From Ramazzottius varieornatus (taxonomy: Eukaryota; Tardigrada; Eutardigrada; Parachela; Ramazzottiidae): 64,000 nt of DNA. Below are positions 1-11,751 of this stretch, piece by piece; within the stretch, counting starts at the first letter, position 1, and each line of letters starts with the position of its first letter. The stretch covers positions 1,074,730-1,138,729 of the forward strand of contig BDGG01000007.1 of the NCBI GenBank assembly GCA_001949185.1, in the 5' to 3' direction. A program made the position numbers and the translations under genes. Below the pieces are notes generated by a model, which searched no databases, had not been told where the DNA came from, and saw only the letters and a list, made by a program, of their open reading frames with translations.

Positions 1-1026
1 CGAACCTACTGCACTTTCTTCGACCCAATACGTTTGTTTGGAGGAGCTGGTACGAGCGTACCCACATCAGCATTCGACAAAGGGCAGGCGGAAGGTTCCT
101 CCACACTGCAAAAGAGCCACAAATTAAATAGATAACGTGGAATTTATATTTGCCAGCAGAGCGTAACTTACTTTGTGGGGAGCATTCGGCAGCACTTCCT
201 GCCGGAAGTAGTCCGTCAGCACCTTGTGATCCATTACGCCCGATCGATTGACTGCGACATAGAGCTTGTCCTTGGTATTATCATACATGCTGCCCAAATG
301 CAATACTCCGTCGAACAGCACCAAAGGTTTGAACATCCGGCCCGCTGCGTTTCCACAGAACAGCGTGTCACTTGATCCCTTGTTGAGCTTTCTGTGTATG
401 AAACCACATGTTTCTTCCCTTTCTCCGCATAAACTCTCTCCCTTTCAAAACCCAGAACGAAGCCAGATTCATCAAGATTGATGATTCCTTCCGGATTTGA
501 CAGGTAGCCTTGGTCATTCAGCCCGCCGAGAAGCTCGATCCACGATTCCGCACATTCGACAGTCCACTCTCGTGCTTTCTTCCTGTCAACGTTTGAGGCT
601 AGTCGAAGGGATATTTCTTTCTGTTCCTGGAGGAAACGCCGATGAAAATTATCCCAACACCTGACAAAGATCAACATTCGAAGTTGATATTATAAAACGT
701 TCGACAAGCAAAATTACTGTACCTTTCGCAATGCTCATTTCGTCCACAAAAACGCGCAGCTGGGTTTTGTTGAGAGGAAATCCAGTATTTCCGAATTTCT
801 TGAGCAGATCAACCAGCAGCCCTTCCTCAAAATCGTTGAGCTTTCTTTCTTTACCCATCCTACGTGCCTTCGTATCTTGCACATAAAGTGAGACGGTGTT
901 GCGCGAAACTTTGAAAACTCGAGCTGCTTCGCGTAGCCCCATTCCATTCTCGACAGCAGACAGCGCATCCTTCAGGGCTTCTTCGGTGTATCGCCGAGGC
1001 CGCTTGGTCTTAAAGGGCTGGGACAT
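1..1026 (-). pseudogene. pogo/CENP-B-type transposase relic, running off the window edge
   Basis: Three minus-strand blocks in different frames resemble one transposase. The N-terminal block (1026-649) starts MSQPFKTKRPRRYTEEAL and contains a Psq-type helix-turn-helix (LREAARVFKVSRNTVSLYV) followed by a second helical region typical of CENP-B/pogo DNA-binding domains. The middle block (677-234) carries the first DDE acidic motif, INLDESGF. A last piece (336-124 and on toward base 1) has the spacing of the DDE core but drifts in frame. Such proteins cut and paste their own element. I see no inverted repeats because the left part lies outside the window. Frame changes at about 660 and 300 could be introns or decay; no single reading frame joins all blocks, so I call it a relic. 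Transposase family assignment is fairly secure; coding status is not. Confidence 0.6.
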
Positions 1027-1281
1027 TTCGAGAAACGTTTACGGAAAGAATATCGAGCTAACGATTCCAGGGCTTCTCCGAGAGAAAATCGAGTAGCCAT
1101 GCACAGCAGCTTTGAAGTGTGAGAGTAAAACAGCTGATCAGCTGATGACCATTGTCCACGACAATTTTCTGCGGTTGAATTTTATTGCGTTACGACATTA
1201 GTCCGATTTCTGTTTCTGGCTTCCATACAAAATCTAAGTTTGCCGTCTTTTCCGTCTGGCCCAAACTACCCCACCGTGCGT

Positions 1282-1433
1282 GTACAATGAAGGAAGTCTG
1301 CCTTCTCGTGATCAAATTTGATTGGCAGTTGTGGACACATTAGTGCCCTTGCAGTGGGTGTGCTCATATACACTAAAGCAATCAAATTTGATTACGACAA
1401 GGCACGCACTTTTTTCATTGTACCAGGAGCAAG
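1282..1433. mobile_element. MITE with ~45-bp inverted repeats
   Basis: The left end GTACAATGAAGGAAG and its partner ending CTTTTTTCATTGTAC at 1433 are imperfect inverted repeats. The inner parts ATCAAATTTGATTG (about 1310) and CAATCAAATTTGAT (about 1379) match as well. The outermost GTAC is palindromic, so it can be part of the repeat or a 4-bp target duplication. No coding capacity. Confidence 0.6.
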
Positions 1434-1481
1434 GTCTTACTTTGCTCAGCGTACGACTTTGCTCACCACACGCCACGAGCT

Positions 1482-1736
1482 GTGCGCAGGTTTCATGAGT
1501 TTTGTGACGTAGACGTGACGTCAATGAGCAAAGCAAGACTTCGCTCCTCGTACTTGTTGTTCCATTCCTATGAGTACCGATGTACGCACTGCCGTGCATC
1601 GGTAACTTTGGAAGATAAGGGACTGATATACGTAGACCTTGCCACTCCGCAGGAAAAGGCGGAGGACGCAGACACACTCCAACTAAGCGGATCCGTCCCG
1701 AAAAAGAAAACCAAAACCAAGTGATACTTCAATAAA
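1482..1736 (+). CDS. Small unrecognised ORF with poly(A) signal (weak)
   Basis: An 80-residue frame (1482-1724) carries a CTHC pair and ends in a basic tail, PKKKTKTK. AATAAA follows 6 bp after the stop (1731-1736), so this could be the last exon of a gene whose upstream exons I cannot identify. The upstream start is not convincing and the MITE at 1282-1433 lies just before it. I do not recognise the family. The only supporting evidence is the cysteine pair, the basic C-terminus and the well-placed polyadenylation signal. Confidence 0.2.
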
Positions 1737-3872
1737 GGCTCTGTCAGCTGCGCCATCAGACTAACACTCTTGCACGTGAAATCAGATATCGATTCGAAAA
1801 CTGATTTTCGTACCCAGAGACGACGAGCACAGTAAGTGTCCGTGTGGATTTTTATCGCATGCTACTCGACGGCTGGCTTGTCTTGCATACGATGTAATAA
1901 CGCTTGTGCATGGAACGTCTAGGTCAACCCTCAAATGGTATTTTCCGTTCCATCTTCATATTATAATATTTTGTGCGTGTCAAGCGTGCAGAAGAGACGA
2001 CATATATCATCGAGCAAAACGGAACTGCGATGTGTGCGGCACATTTTCCATTCGATTCGGGAAGCAATTGAAGGTGTGACCAACTTCACTCCACCAAAGT
2101 GGAAGCCCCTGAAGGTGTGTCAGGACCCACTATCGTCGCGGTCGTGGTGGTCGGAATACAAGCGTCGCCCTTCGTCGAACATCCCTTGAGACAGCTTCCC
2201 GTTGAGAATACGTCCCTCTCGCAGTACCAGCCCTGTAATTTCAATAGACATGTTGAAGACTGGAACAGTGGAGGAAATGGAAAAAGCGGAGTGGCTGCAC
2301 AAGTTTCTGCTCTCACCTTGGTCAGGGAACCCGAGGTCTCCAATGCTTGACCGCACGCAGCAGAGCAGTCATCCCAGTTTTCCTTTCCTCATCCGCAGAC
2401 TTTCAGGTCCATGTTGTCACCAGGCGTATTATAAACGATGCAATCCCCGCCACAGGATACTCCTTGCACGGAGTTTGGCACAAAGGCGCAAGCTGCCCAA
2501 AGTAACTAGAGCCGTAGATCTGAGCTCCAGCTTTGCAATTCGAAAGAGATATCCGAAAAATAGTCGTTCTGGACCAAGCAGATCAAGCGATCTGGATGAA
2601 CTGCATCTTCCGTTTTTTTCAGGGAATTTGATATTCTGTTCCGATATGTTGTTACGTTCATAAGAGCTTTTCCCTATGGCTGTATGACTTTTCCGTATGG
2701 CTGTTTACGTTTGCATCGCGGATCACGAAGAGTGTTAAAGTATTGAATTTTTTGTGAATATCGCCCTAGTGAGGAAAATTTGGCTGTTGTAAATTCAGTG
2801 CTGCCACGATGGTCTCCGTGAAAGCTATTAATTATCGGGAAAAGCGCCAACTTTAGAACGCATGCTCTGTACGGAATACACACTGAGAAAATGTTTCGGG
2901 GGGGGGGGAGCTCTCAGTGTTCGTTGCAGAGTATCGGCGGTGTGGAACCGTAAATTAGCCAACAAACCCATGAAATCCCATGAGGGTGAGTGCGACTGAT
3001 GACCGGTTCCAAAAACTCATGTTTGTTTTCCACCATTCTCAGACCGGAAAAGACCGCGCCCTCTACAGCGACATAAAGGTTGTGTCGGCAAGCTCGGCGA
3101 TGACAGTACTGTATCTGGTGCGCGCGGATGAAGTTACAAACTCGCTCCTACAGTACACAAACGTCTTTCCCGAATCAGCATTTCCCGTCGGAAATCCAAG
3201 AGAGAAAGAGCGTTTGCGTTAGTGTACAAGATCTAATGAAGCTGCGAAACAAAATTTGGAGTGTGCTGCCGAAGGTTTCTCTTCTGTAGTTATTTTGGCG
3301 CCTGGATCGGCTCAAGGTTCTCGATGACGCGAAGAGCGAATATATCGGTATACTTCGGTCACTACAGACCAGACCTTCATAGCCCAGAGACGAGCTCGTG
3401 TTACTACAAACTCCGGTGAGCGGTATTCGGGCACGATGGCCAGCGGAAACATACAGCCGTCATTCAACTGCAGACTGCTGTACTTGAAAGTTCGAATCAT
3501 TTCGAACAGGAGTATAGTACATACTCGTATTTGCATCCCGGGCGCACGGGGAACGCTATGTACGCTCTGCGCGCAAATACACGCACGTACTGCTATTCAA
3601 AATGGTCGTAACTTCAAAGTATGATTGGTTGTTTGTGATGTCATTTGGTGGAGAAGCGGCAACTCTTCGCGGCTCAGCCCAAAAGAGCTTGAAATTCTGA
3701 GAAAACAACATGCGCTTGAAATTCGATTACCCATTTCATGAGGCTTAGTGCTGAAAAGTCCTAATACCAATTAGATCCGATAAAACACGACCAGTAGTAT
3801 GAGACAGGTTAAGTTCCCAAACATGATTCATTGGTAACACTATGATTTCATCAGAATGAAACAATCCAATAC
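1737..3872. other. No gene recognised
   Basis: Only short overlapping frames in several directions, none with a recognisable domain or splice-consistent partner. A run of ten G lies near 2900. I see no RNA gene. Confidence 0.5.
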
Positions 3873-4253
3873 TGTATTACCTCCCGAAATTCATGTACGG
3901 CACAAGCATTATTTCTGTTAGGACGCATACGTTGCGTTTGTGATAACCCGCCGGCGTGAAAAACATTGACGTCAGTTGAAAATCAGCTGTTCGGCCGGAG
4001 ACTTTTTCAGAGTAGATTTCGCGTTCAATAACAGTTTTCCCATGTTCTTCTATCTTTGATACTTCCGCCTGGTCTTTTGAGACATCAGAAAGAGAAAGAA
4101 TCGTCCAAGGAATTAGAATCGACGGCAAAGTTAAACCATCTTGGAGCCCGAATTGACGTGATATGCTGACGTCATTAAGTGTGCCAGTCTTTGATTCGCA
4201 ATCCCCGTGAAGAAAGTAGTGGCTGTGACGCAGGTGGATTTGGGGAGGTAACA
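3873..4253. mobile_element. Probable MITE related to the element at 11756
   Basis: The left end TGTATTACCTCCCGAAATTC resembles the terminal repeat of the 11756-11869 MITE (TGTATACTCTCCCGAAATTC). Near 4253 lies a diverged inverted partner that, read on the minus strand, begins TGTGTTACCTCCCC. No target duplication is visible, so this is an older or different family member. Confidence 0.4.
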
Positions 4254-4485
4254 CAGTGCGTGTAGTGAGTTTGGATCAGTGCAGGCCTCACCGGAAAGCC
4301 GTTGATTCACTGTTGCAGTTGGTCGTGTTGATCGACAGAGCCGTGTTAGACTACGTGCTATGGGAGGTAGAATTTGTGCTATGAATCCGCACGTGGTCAA
4401 ACATAGCCCCGTCAATCAACGAAAATAACACTACGATTACTGTACAGGTTTGTCACTACTGTATTGTTTCATTGTGATGTCATGT

Positions 4486-4794
4486 TCAAGGGTTCGTCAT
4501 AGCCACATCATAGTTTGGAGGCGCGTCCATGAACGGTCTCGGTGAAACTACCATCGGCCCATTCATGGGTGGGGGATAGGCGGGATAGGGAGAGCTGTTG
4601 TAGGTCGTAGTGATGGTGGAGCAGGAAGGAACAGTAGGGTAGCAGGTGGACGAAGGAGTATAGCATACAGTCGGCGGAACATGACAGCGCCTTCGGTGGT
4701 ACTCCTGATGACGCCAAGCACGAATGATGGCTGCTATCACACACAATACCACGGCAATACCCACGAATATGAAGAATCCGACGAACGAGTCCAT
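4486..4794 (-). CDS. Small single-pass membrane protein with PPxY tail
   Basis: A 102-residue protein if translation starts at the ATG giving MDSFVGFF; an upstream in-frame ATG at 4830 would add 12 residues. One strongly hydrophobic segment lies at about residues 5-25 (FFIFVGIAVVLCVIAAII), followed by a basic stretch RAWRHQEYHRRR, which predicts an outside-N, inside-C topology. The cytoplasmic tail is rich in Pro, Tyr, Cys and Ser and ends with APPNYDVAM, a PPxY motif of the kind bound by WW domains of NEDD4-type ubiquitin ligases. No enzyme domain is present. The gene at 14906-15337 has the same architecture (membrane segment, then DAPPTFEEVM). I infer an adaptor or trafficking role only from the motif; the family is not recognised. 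Confidence 0.55.
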   Translation of the reverse strand: MDSFVGFFIFVGIAVVLCVIAAIIRAWRHQEYHRRRCHVPPTVCYTPSSTCYPTVPSCSTITTTYNSSPYPAYPPPMNGPMVVSPRPFMDAPPNYDVAMTNP

Positions 4795-5739
4795 ACTGCT
4801 GGACCGAACGAGTGATTTAGGTACCAACAAACCAACGCTAGTTGTTATTAGCTAGGGGTAATTACCATTGAAGACTAGGTTGTCAAACTGACTTCGACTG
4901 ATGTTTGTACGGACTTTGCAAAACGTTGCCGTGCAGTGGGCGTGCGCCCTATAGGATTAATGTAAGAAGTCAAACAATGCGTTTCTGTACTATGACCGGA
5001 AGTATCAGTGCAGCGCAAATCACTTGGCTCCTTATCGTGAAGTTTGCACTGGTTCTCATCGCTTTACCATACGTGAGTATCACAAAGGGTTGATTTCATT
5101 TTGAACACCCGTACACCGCGTTCAAGAACACACACCGGTTCTGAACTCGAAGACTTTCACCGGCAATCTGGGAAACCTGAGTTCTAGCACGTACAGCGCC
5201 TTGACTTTCGATATTTGTGGCGGCCTGTTTTACACGGTCCTTTGGACGTGTATTGTGTTGCTGTGCTGCAGTGGCCGGCAGACTCCATGAACAACTGGAC
5301 GATAGAAATGCCCTACCCGCGCATTTCTACTCGGGATCATGGATAGTGTTTACGGCGTACGTACGTAAAATCAGCTGATCGCTGGTTACACTGCTTAATC
5401 GCCAAGCCGGGCACACTTTCCGTGAGCCCGGCTGACGTAATACGCATCATCGCTGAACTGTGGGTTTCAAGTTGTAATTTTTCGTGCCTTTGTTTACGTT
5501 TGAATCTGCAGGATCCTCGAGCCGATTCTTCGCTTGTGTATATGTTGACGATACCTTGAGTAAACCTGCGCTTTACCGATGTTCTGCGCTGGTCCATGCT
5601 GAAGTTGAGAGGTGAACATCTTCGTCAACTCTCTGTCATCGCGGCGCCGACTTGTCACGTCTTAAGTTCCGTGTCCGGGCTTGTCAGTCTCGCAGAACGT
5701 CTTCTGAGTATCTTTGGAAATGCATCGGAAAGCATGGGC

Positions 5740-7462
5740 ATGCACCAGAACTCCTACTCGATGACGGGAAAGAGACGTGTGGCTAATAACTACCACGAGA
5801 AAAACGGCAAGAGAAAAACCTCTATAACGGAATTCGCCAGAAGAGGGCAAATTCCTACAACCACTTTGAAAAATTGGCTTAACATGTAAGTCAAAAATTT
5901 CCAAAGCAATGGCGCAAAGCAATGGCGCAGAGGGCTTACTGTAAGTTATCACAGGTGTGCCGGACCTCCTCCTGTCAGAAAGAAGAGTCCCGTTATGTAT
6001 CCGCAAATCGAAATAGAACTCTTGGGTTCTGGACCTCCGTGGTCCAGGAAAACAACTAGAAGTGAGAAACGGGGATATCCAGGAGAGAGCGAGGGATATT
6101 GTTGTGCGCGACTTCGGAAACACAGAGTTCAAGGCTTTCGACTGCTGGTGTGCTAGATTCAAAAGGGATTACAGTCTTGTAACCAGAGAAATCACGAAGG
6201 CAACGCGGAAGATCACGTTTACCGAAGCGGACCTGGTAAAGTACAGTGTACGGCAAAATTAGCTGCTAGAAATGGGCGTGATACTGCCCTTGGGACTTAT
6301 TCTCGATTCGACCAATGAAAATTATAGTTTGGTATATGCACAAATCTTATTGGCTGCTTCCATCTGGCTCCATCCAACACCCATTTCTAACGGTTAATTT
6401 TGACACAAACTTTAAATCGAAAGTGCTACGCTAAACTGACGTCGTCTACTTCGTGTTTTGTTCCAGGACATCCACCAGCAGTTTTTCCTGGAGATTGAAG
6501 ATCATACTCACAACAAAACGACGCCTAAATCTCGAATCTTGAATATGGGCCAGACGATGGTCCGGATCGTTGCTCCTGGGAGGAAAACTATCTCTCCCAA
6601 AGGAGTTAAGCAGGTATAGCGCTGACGAAGATTACTGTCTGTTTCTCAAATTTGATTAGACGTTGTGTCCACCGTACGGCACTTGCCGCATGGTGTACGT
6701 GAAATGGTCGTGCACCAGACGCCGTGTCAGTTAGCGATTAATAAATCAATAAAAGTTTTAAACCGGACGGAAAGCGTTTAAAGTGTGTAACATCATCTCT
6801 AGGTTACTGTCACGCATCCACCTGGAGATAAAGAAGGCCTGACTCTGAATTCGACGATCAAAGCAGACGGTACGACGCTAGCTGCAGAAATCCTCTTTAA
6901 GACATCGGCGAAAGGAGGAAAGCCGTCTGACTCGTTTGTTGGGAAACTAGATGCACCAGAGAACGTCATAATCAAGTCTGCTCCGAAGGCTTGGTGGAAT
7001 GGTCTTTTCGATTTCGAATACATCGAAACCGCATTTCCGGTGTATCAGGAGTTCACAGTGCTGCTGCGCGATAACTTCTCCGTGCATAAATCGCAGCAGA
7101 GCGTCGAAAAGTTGGAAGCGAGGAACGTACATCAGATTGCCATACCACCTGGCATGACCGGAAGATGGCAACCTCTCGACGTTAGTAGAAAATGGTCGTT
7201 CAAAGAGGCCTTTAAGGAAGAATACAGACACTGGCAACGTAATAAAATTAGCTTCTTTAATTCTGGAAACCTAAGGAAGCCTGGTAAGAAGGAGTTTGTG
7301 ACTTTTGTCTCTATCGCGTGGGACAATATCAAGCCGGAGGCCGTCGAGAATTCTTTCTACGCAGCCCAGATTCTTCGTAAAGACGATAGTTTTGTAAACG
7401 TAGCTGCTGGAGAGACTGTCGAACAAGATAACAATATCTTAGACTGCAGTTTCTTCAACTAA
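5740..7462 (+). pseudogene. pogo/CENP-B-type DDE transposase, inactivated
   Basis: Blocks in order on the plus strand: an N-terminal helix-turn-helix (about 5760-5890, ...ITEFARRGQIPTTTLKNWL), a CENP-B-type second helix-turn-helix (6062-6240, ...FGNTEFKAFDCWCARFKRDY), the DDE core start (about 6467-6613, ending ISPKGVKQ before a GT), and the remaining core (6804-7462). The last block contains the second acidic motif LLRDNFSVHKS and the PPGMTGRWQPLDVS segment seen in DDE_1/pogo cores. Where the first catalytic Asp is expected, the frame reads NMGQTMVRIVAPGRKT, with GGC (Gly) at 6548-6550. A MITE interrupts the frame at 6244. The protein would move its own element by binding the terminal repeats, but this copy should be catalytically dead. 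Confidence 0.65.
6244..6412. mobile_element. MITE nested in the transposase (same family as 37262)
   Basis: It begins CAGTGTACGGCAAAATTAGC directly after a TA and ends near CTAACGGTTAATTTTG. The right inner part ATCTGGCTCCAT...CACCCATTT matches the copy at 37262-37426. Its insertion cuts the CENP-B helix-turn-helix block from the DDE core. The extreme right end has diverged, so the border is approximate. Confidence 0.55.
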
Positions 7463-7541
7463 GACTCTTTCTTAGCACCTGCTGGAGAAAACGAGCAGAT
7501 GGAGTTGACCGAAGATCTTTAGAGGTATTTGTTTTCTGAGT

Positions 7542-7620
7542 AGCGCACGCTTCCAGTCTATATCACCGCAGATGTGCGGCACGTGGAGAAAACGATCTGG
7601 TCGTGGAGAAAACGATCTGG
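7542..7620. repeat. Short hairpin repeat (GCGCACG...GTGCGGCAC), copy 1
   Basis: AGCGCACGCTTCC and, 30 bp on, GTGCGGCACGTGG form an imperfect hairpin followed by AGAAAACGATCTGG. The following 20 bp (TCGTGGAGAAAACGATCTGG) repeat the tail in tandem. The same unit occurs at 34217, 46633, 47362 and 47433. Confidence 0.5.
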
Positions 7621-7789
7621 TTTGTTTTCCGACCTTTCAGTACTAGTGACGTCAACGCTGGTTGTGCAGATATGTTTCCAGAATGTGTGTGATCAGCGAT
7701 CAGCTGATTTTACTTACGTACGCCGTAAATACTATCCATGATCCCGAGTAGAAATGCGCGGGTAGGGCATTTCTATCGTCCAGTTGAAC

Positions 7790-9964
7790 GAGATTTTAAA
7801 GTACACCCCGCCTGAGCCAACTTGTTACCACTCAATAAATAAAGGCTGTCTCGACTCGATTGGAGTTCCACTTCGAAACCAATTTCTCTTGGTATAACAT
7901 CCTATTTTCCATCTCTGAGAGATTTACTGGCCAGAAATCCGCGTACAGAAAGTCAGGATTGACATTAAACTCGGTTAAAGATCAGTAGAACAAGCATCGG
8001 AATTCTAGGAAAGAGATTAGTAATGCGAATTTGCCGTTCTGGAACACTCCTAGAAAGTTTGCCAGAAACGAGTTTTCCCGGCAAAACGGAGGAATTTAAT
8101 AATCCGTTTAGCGAGTTCGTTCGGAGTTTTCCTGTTCTCTGTTGATTCTTTCCGACCACCAACACAGTTGTAAGTCTGTTTGCGTCAGTTTGGGGACGAA
8201 ACCTCCGACCGGGATTTTTTGCAGATTGTGTCTTCCCCACCGGCAGTCATACTGCTCAACTTTTTCAAGCTATTTCCCAATGCAGTAAAAAGCACTACAG
8301 CTCACTTAAAGCAGCTTTATAATTTGCACGGGACGTGTGGAAGCATCAACGGTAAGATCGTACTTTGAACTTTTCAGCGTCGAAGTGCCAGGTGGTAGTA
8401 AGTTGGCTTGGGCGAGGTGTATTAGATAAAGCGTAGATCGAGCTGTCTGACAAGGGAACTATGACTCTCCTTACCTCTCGATTGTCAAACTGTCGAGGCA
8501 AAACGACAGACCAGAGTTTTTTTCGGATCCAAGCTAAGAAGCTGAATCCCGCGACGATCGTGAATCAAACTACAGAACCCGGAAGTGATAGATCTAAGCT
8601 ACTGCAATGACGTACGAAATAGAGGACATAACACTGCCGTACCCATGTTTAAGGCATAATTCTGACGGCGTAAAACGTTTCAAATTTATCGTCAACGCTT
8701 GATTCGTTTTCAGCGTACGCTTGTTAATGCAAATTTGGGCTTTTTAACATTAGACAGACCCCTCTCCTTTCCAAGAACAGTTTTTTCGTCCTAAACTTCT
8801 TTTCCCCCCAAAACTTATTCAGAGCTCTGGGAGATAAGTTTGTCTATCTCGGGTACGAAATTCCAAGCGAGTGATTACAGGGAGCTCCGAAACACAACCC
8901 GCCATAATTACGTTCCGAAAACAGATCTTGCAGAATCGCAGAATTATTTCCTTTACCTCGTACACTCTTCGAGTGAGAGCCAAAATCTTTGCATGAGCAA
9001 GGATCGTGTGCAGATAGGCCTCCATCGCGCGGAACAGCTCTGAACAGTGCAACATGGCCCTACTGGAAGCTCTACCGGCTGGTCAACGAATATGCTACTC
9101 AAGCGGAAGCCTTCTGATCGTCGGTAGGGATCGCTTTGTCGTATGGTCCCGAAAAGTTTGCCATGGTTCTGCCTGATGTCGGGCGAAATGTTTTTATTCG
9201 CCGTTACAGTACCTTTGTTGCACGTTAAGGGATTGGTCAGTATTACCTCTGGTCAGGGAATATCGTTTTCGAAGGGTAACTGTGAAAATCAGAGTCATGT
9301 CAGGTGGAATTAGGTTATTCTCATGGAATGTTAGTGAGGGGATTGTGCCAATCGAAATCCGCCTAAAGGTCGACGATGTCTTCCAAAGTACTCAATGCAG
9401 TCGGATCACCAGTCTGACATATCCCACGATCGTTCTGATCGGCCAGTATGGTCAGTTTTCAAATCACTTAGCCAATATGTTCAGCCAATATGAAATCAGT
9501 TTTCAGTGTCCCGCGATCGTTCTGATCGTGAGAGACTGAAAGTCTTACTCAGCCAGTCGATGAAAAATTCGATGTCTTCGCGAAAGGGACCGTATCCGCT
9601 GATACCCCAGTACCCTATCGAGTGAGTAAGCTGGAAGACTTGTTAATTAGTTGTAATAAGTCGGTTATATCAAAGTTACTAATAACACCATACGCATACC
9701 GGGTTCTACAGCTGCATGTATCCTAGCAGCGCTTTCGGAATCTTCTGGCTCTTCCTTGACTGAACCAACACTGGCGATCGCAAGAGGATCTTCTGACTCA
9801 GCAGTGGCATTTGGGATGGTAGGGACGATGTCTACCAAAACATACAACTGAATTTACTGACTCGTTAACACTCGTGGTCGTCGTGAACGCTGGGTTGATA
9901 TTCGGTTTAAGTTATATTTCGGTATGATACCAGTATACTTGTCCTCTTCGCTATCTAACGTCGC
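7790..9964. other. No gene recognised
   Basis: A possible poly(A) signal (AATAAATAAAGG) lies near 7834, just right of the transposon. The motif CGATCGTTCTGATCG occurs twice at about 9427 and 9518. Otherwise there are only short overlapping frames with no recognisable domain. Confidence 0.45.
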
Positions 9965-10138
9965 TTAGTCGTCCGCAGGGAACCCCAAAGGATCGTAGTC
10001 GGGCATTGTTGGATCGTAATCCGCTTCCGTGGGATTATTGTCCGACTGGGTGTTGCCGTCAACAGCGGTTTGGGTCGCCACACTGACAGACAAGAGACCA
10101 GAGTATAACACCGCGTAGGATTTTGCTTGCGGAACCAT
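9965..10138 (-). CDS. Putative 57-residue secreted peptide
   Basis: ATG at 10138 opens a 57-codon frame ending in TAA at 9965-9967. It starts MVPQAKSYAVLYSGLLSVSV, a moderately hydrophobic leader that could be a signal peptide, and continues as a polar acidic tail with two DYDP motifs (EADYDPTMPDYDPLGF). There is no cysteine. The neutral leader followed by an acidic low-complexity tail is typical of small secreted peptides, but no family is recognised. An upstream exon on the minus strand is possible because the region just before the ATG repeats TTGCGG(A/C)ACCATGCTG. Low confidence: a frame this short can arise by chance. Confidence 0.3.
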   Translation of the reverse strand: MVPQAKSYAVLYSGLLSVSVATQTAVDGNTQSDNNPTEADYDPTMPDYDPLGFPADD

Positions 10139-11652
10139 GCTGCAGGCTCGCAGTCATTTCCGTGACCTTTTCTTGCGGCACCATGCTGGAAACGCTCTTC
10201 CGGATGCTGCACGGACCGCATACGGCAACGGAAATTTCGTTACAACGGTAAATTTTTCTCTGGATTGAGATATCTTAGGAAACAGAAAACCATCAAGCTT
10301 TTTCGACCAGGAAACATGGTACATCCCCAAAAAATATCGGCGAAAATTTTCACCACAGTCATTAAAACAGCGTTTCTGAAAGAGTGCTCGAAGCCAAGGA
10401 TGCTAAAAATCAAAAGGGAATTCCGTCTCTGGCTTACAGCACACGAAAACACACGTTACATGATCGACCTCAGCTTATTCGGTGAATTCCGAGAGAGAAA
10501 CACCCGACAAAACAGGCAATCAGTCACAAAATTCATGCTGCCAGCTACGGCGCCTGCGCCACTGAGCGATGCGGCACGGACGGACACCGTCCCAGAATTT
10601 TACGGCGCGTACTGCACGGCATTTTTCCTCCGAACTTTCCTTGCGGTTACGCACGACCGTGCCGCACTGCTGCCGTATGGTTCCGCAACGCTACGCGGTT
10701 TTATACTGTGCAAGAGACTGCCACTTCAAATCCTGGACGATGAAGTTAGATGGCTATCTCGTGTTGTTGGAGATACCGTGGTGGGGGTCAGTGGACAGAG
10801 CGCCGGTGTGTCGTTTACGAGAAGTACATAATTGGCGAACGTTACGCGCTTACGTTCCGGTTGGCGACTTGATGGCTCTTGCTTGTGTTCCATGGGTAAT
10901 ATCTATACAGACTCAATCGAAGCGTTGTATCAAGATACACTTAATTACTCATAAACATACCAGAGTCTATTTCTTCCAGTTCTTCAGACGAAAAGTAGCG
11001 TCTTCCTGAACGAATGGCGTCATAGCTCTCGTTTGTTCCACAATCGGTTTTGAGCGACACGCGTTTCTCTTTTACTTCAGCAACCTAGCTGCCTGTACAG
11101 TGTGCTCACACCCCGCACGGAGCCTAGTTCGTTTCGGCGAGATCTTGTTAAGGAAATGCAGGTCTAATTCGGGTGCCTTTCGGGCCGACGAGCATAAGTT
11201 TGCACTAGAACATTATTCTGGTATCAGACAATGGTCCCTTGTGTCCCACCAGGCTTAATATAAATCCGGATAAAAAGAATCGACAAATTTTGAAATTAAG
11301 ACCAAACATGAAATCAGTTTGAATTAGCTGTAAAATCAGCCATCAGTCATAATCAACCCGTTCCAGCATATTTGGATACAACTTCCTATTGCCGAATTTC
11401 TTACCGACGGAAGTCTGGGGACCACTGTTAGGTCCGCTCAGATCCTGCTTTTCCGAGTTGTGATGAGCTTCAAACTCAAATTACCCAAAAACAACCTATC
11501 GGAAAAATCTTTTCCACGATAAGACTCCAGGGCGACTCACAGGAAGCGTGACGACTTTTATCCTATTTTTCGCTTCACTGCGAGTCGCTGTAGTGAATTT
11601 TCAATTAACTTCGATCAATTGTTGGTGGCGTGAAAGTCGATTGATGGCTCTT
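10139..11652. other. No confident gene
   Basis: A 188-codon plus frame (10265-10831) overlaps a 146-codon frame (10569-11009). Neither has a domain I recognise nor a clear splice partner. The remainder is AT-richer non-coding sequence. Confidence 0.35.
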
Positions 11653-11751
11653 TTAACACTGGTAATACCGGGCAATTTCATGCTGGCAGAATACCGGGGG
11701 TACAACTGAATTTCGCAGCCTTTTAACTGGCTGGAAGCACGATAGAGGCGT

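Larger units (their letters stand above)
5289..7789 (+). mobile_element. pogo-like DNA transposon with ~90-bp near-perfect TIRs
   Basis: Element body 5293-7785. The left repeat (5293-5384, beginning AACTGGACGATAGAAATGCC) and the right repeat (7692-7785, ending GGCATTTCTATCGTCCAGTT) match over about 90 bp with only two or three differences. The element is flanked by GAAC on both sides (5289-5292 and 7786-7789), a possible 4-bp target duplication, which differs from the TA expected of classical pogo/Tc1 elements. The transposase frame inside is plus strand. High arm identity points to recent activity or recent amplification, although the internal gene is now broken. Confidence 0.8.

Noticed and set aside
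2202-2663. 153-codon plus frame
   Set aside because: Low-complexity Ser/Arg composition, three overlapping frames on both strands, no motif.
10265-10831. 188-codon plus frame
   Set aside because: No domain, overlaps another long frame, no splice partner; long frames of this size occur by chance in GC-balanced DNA.
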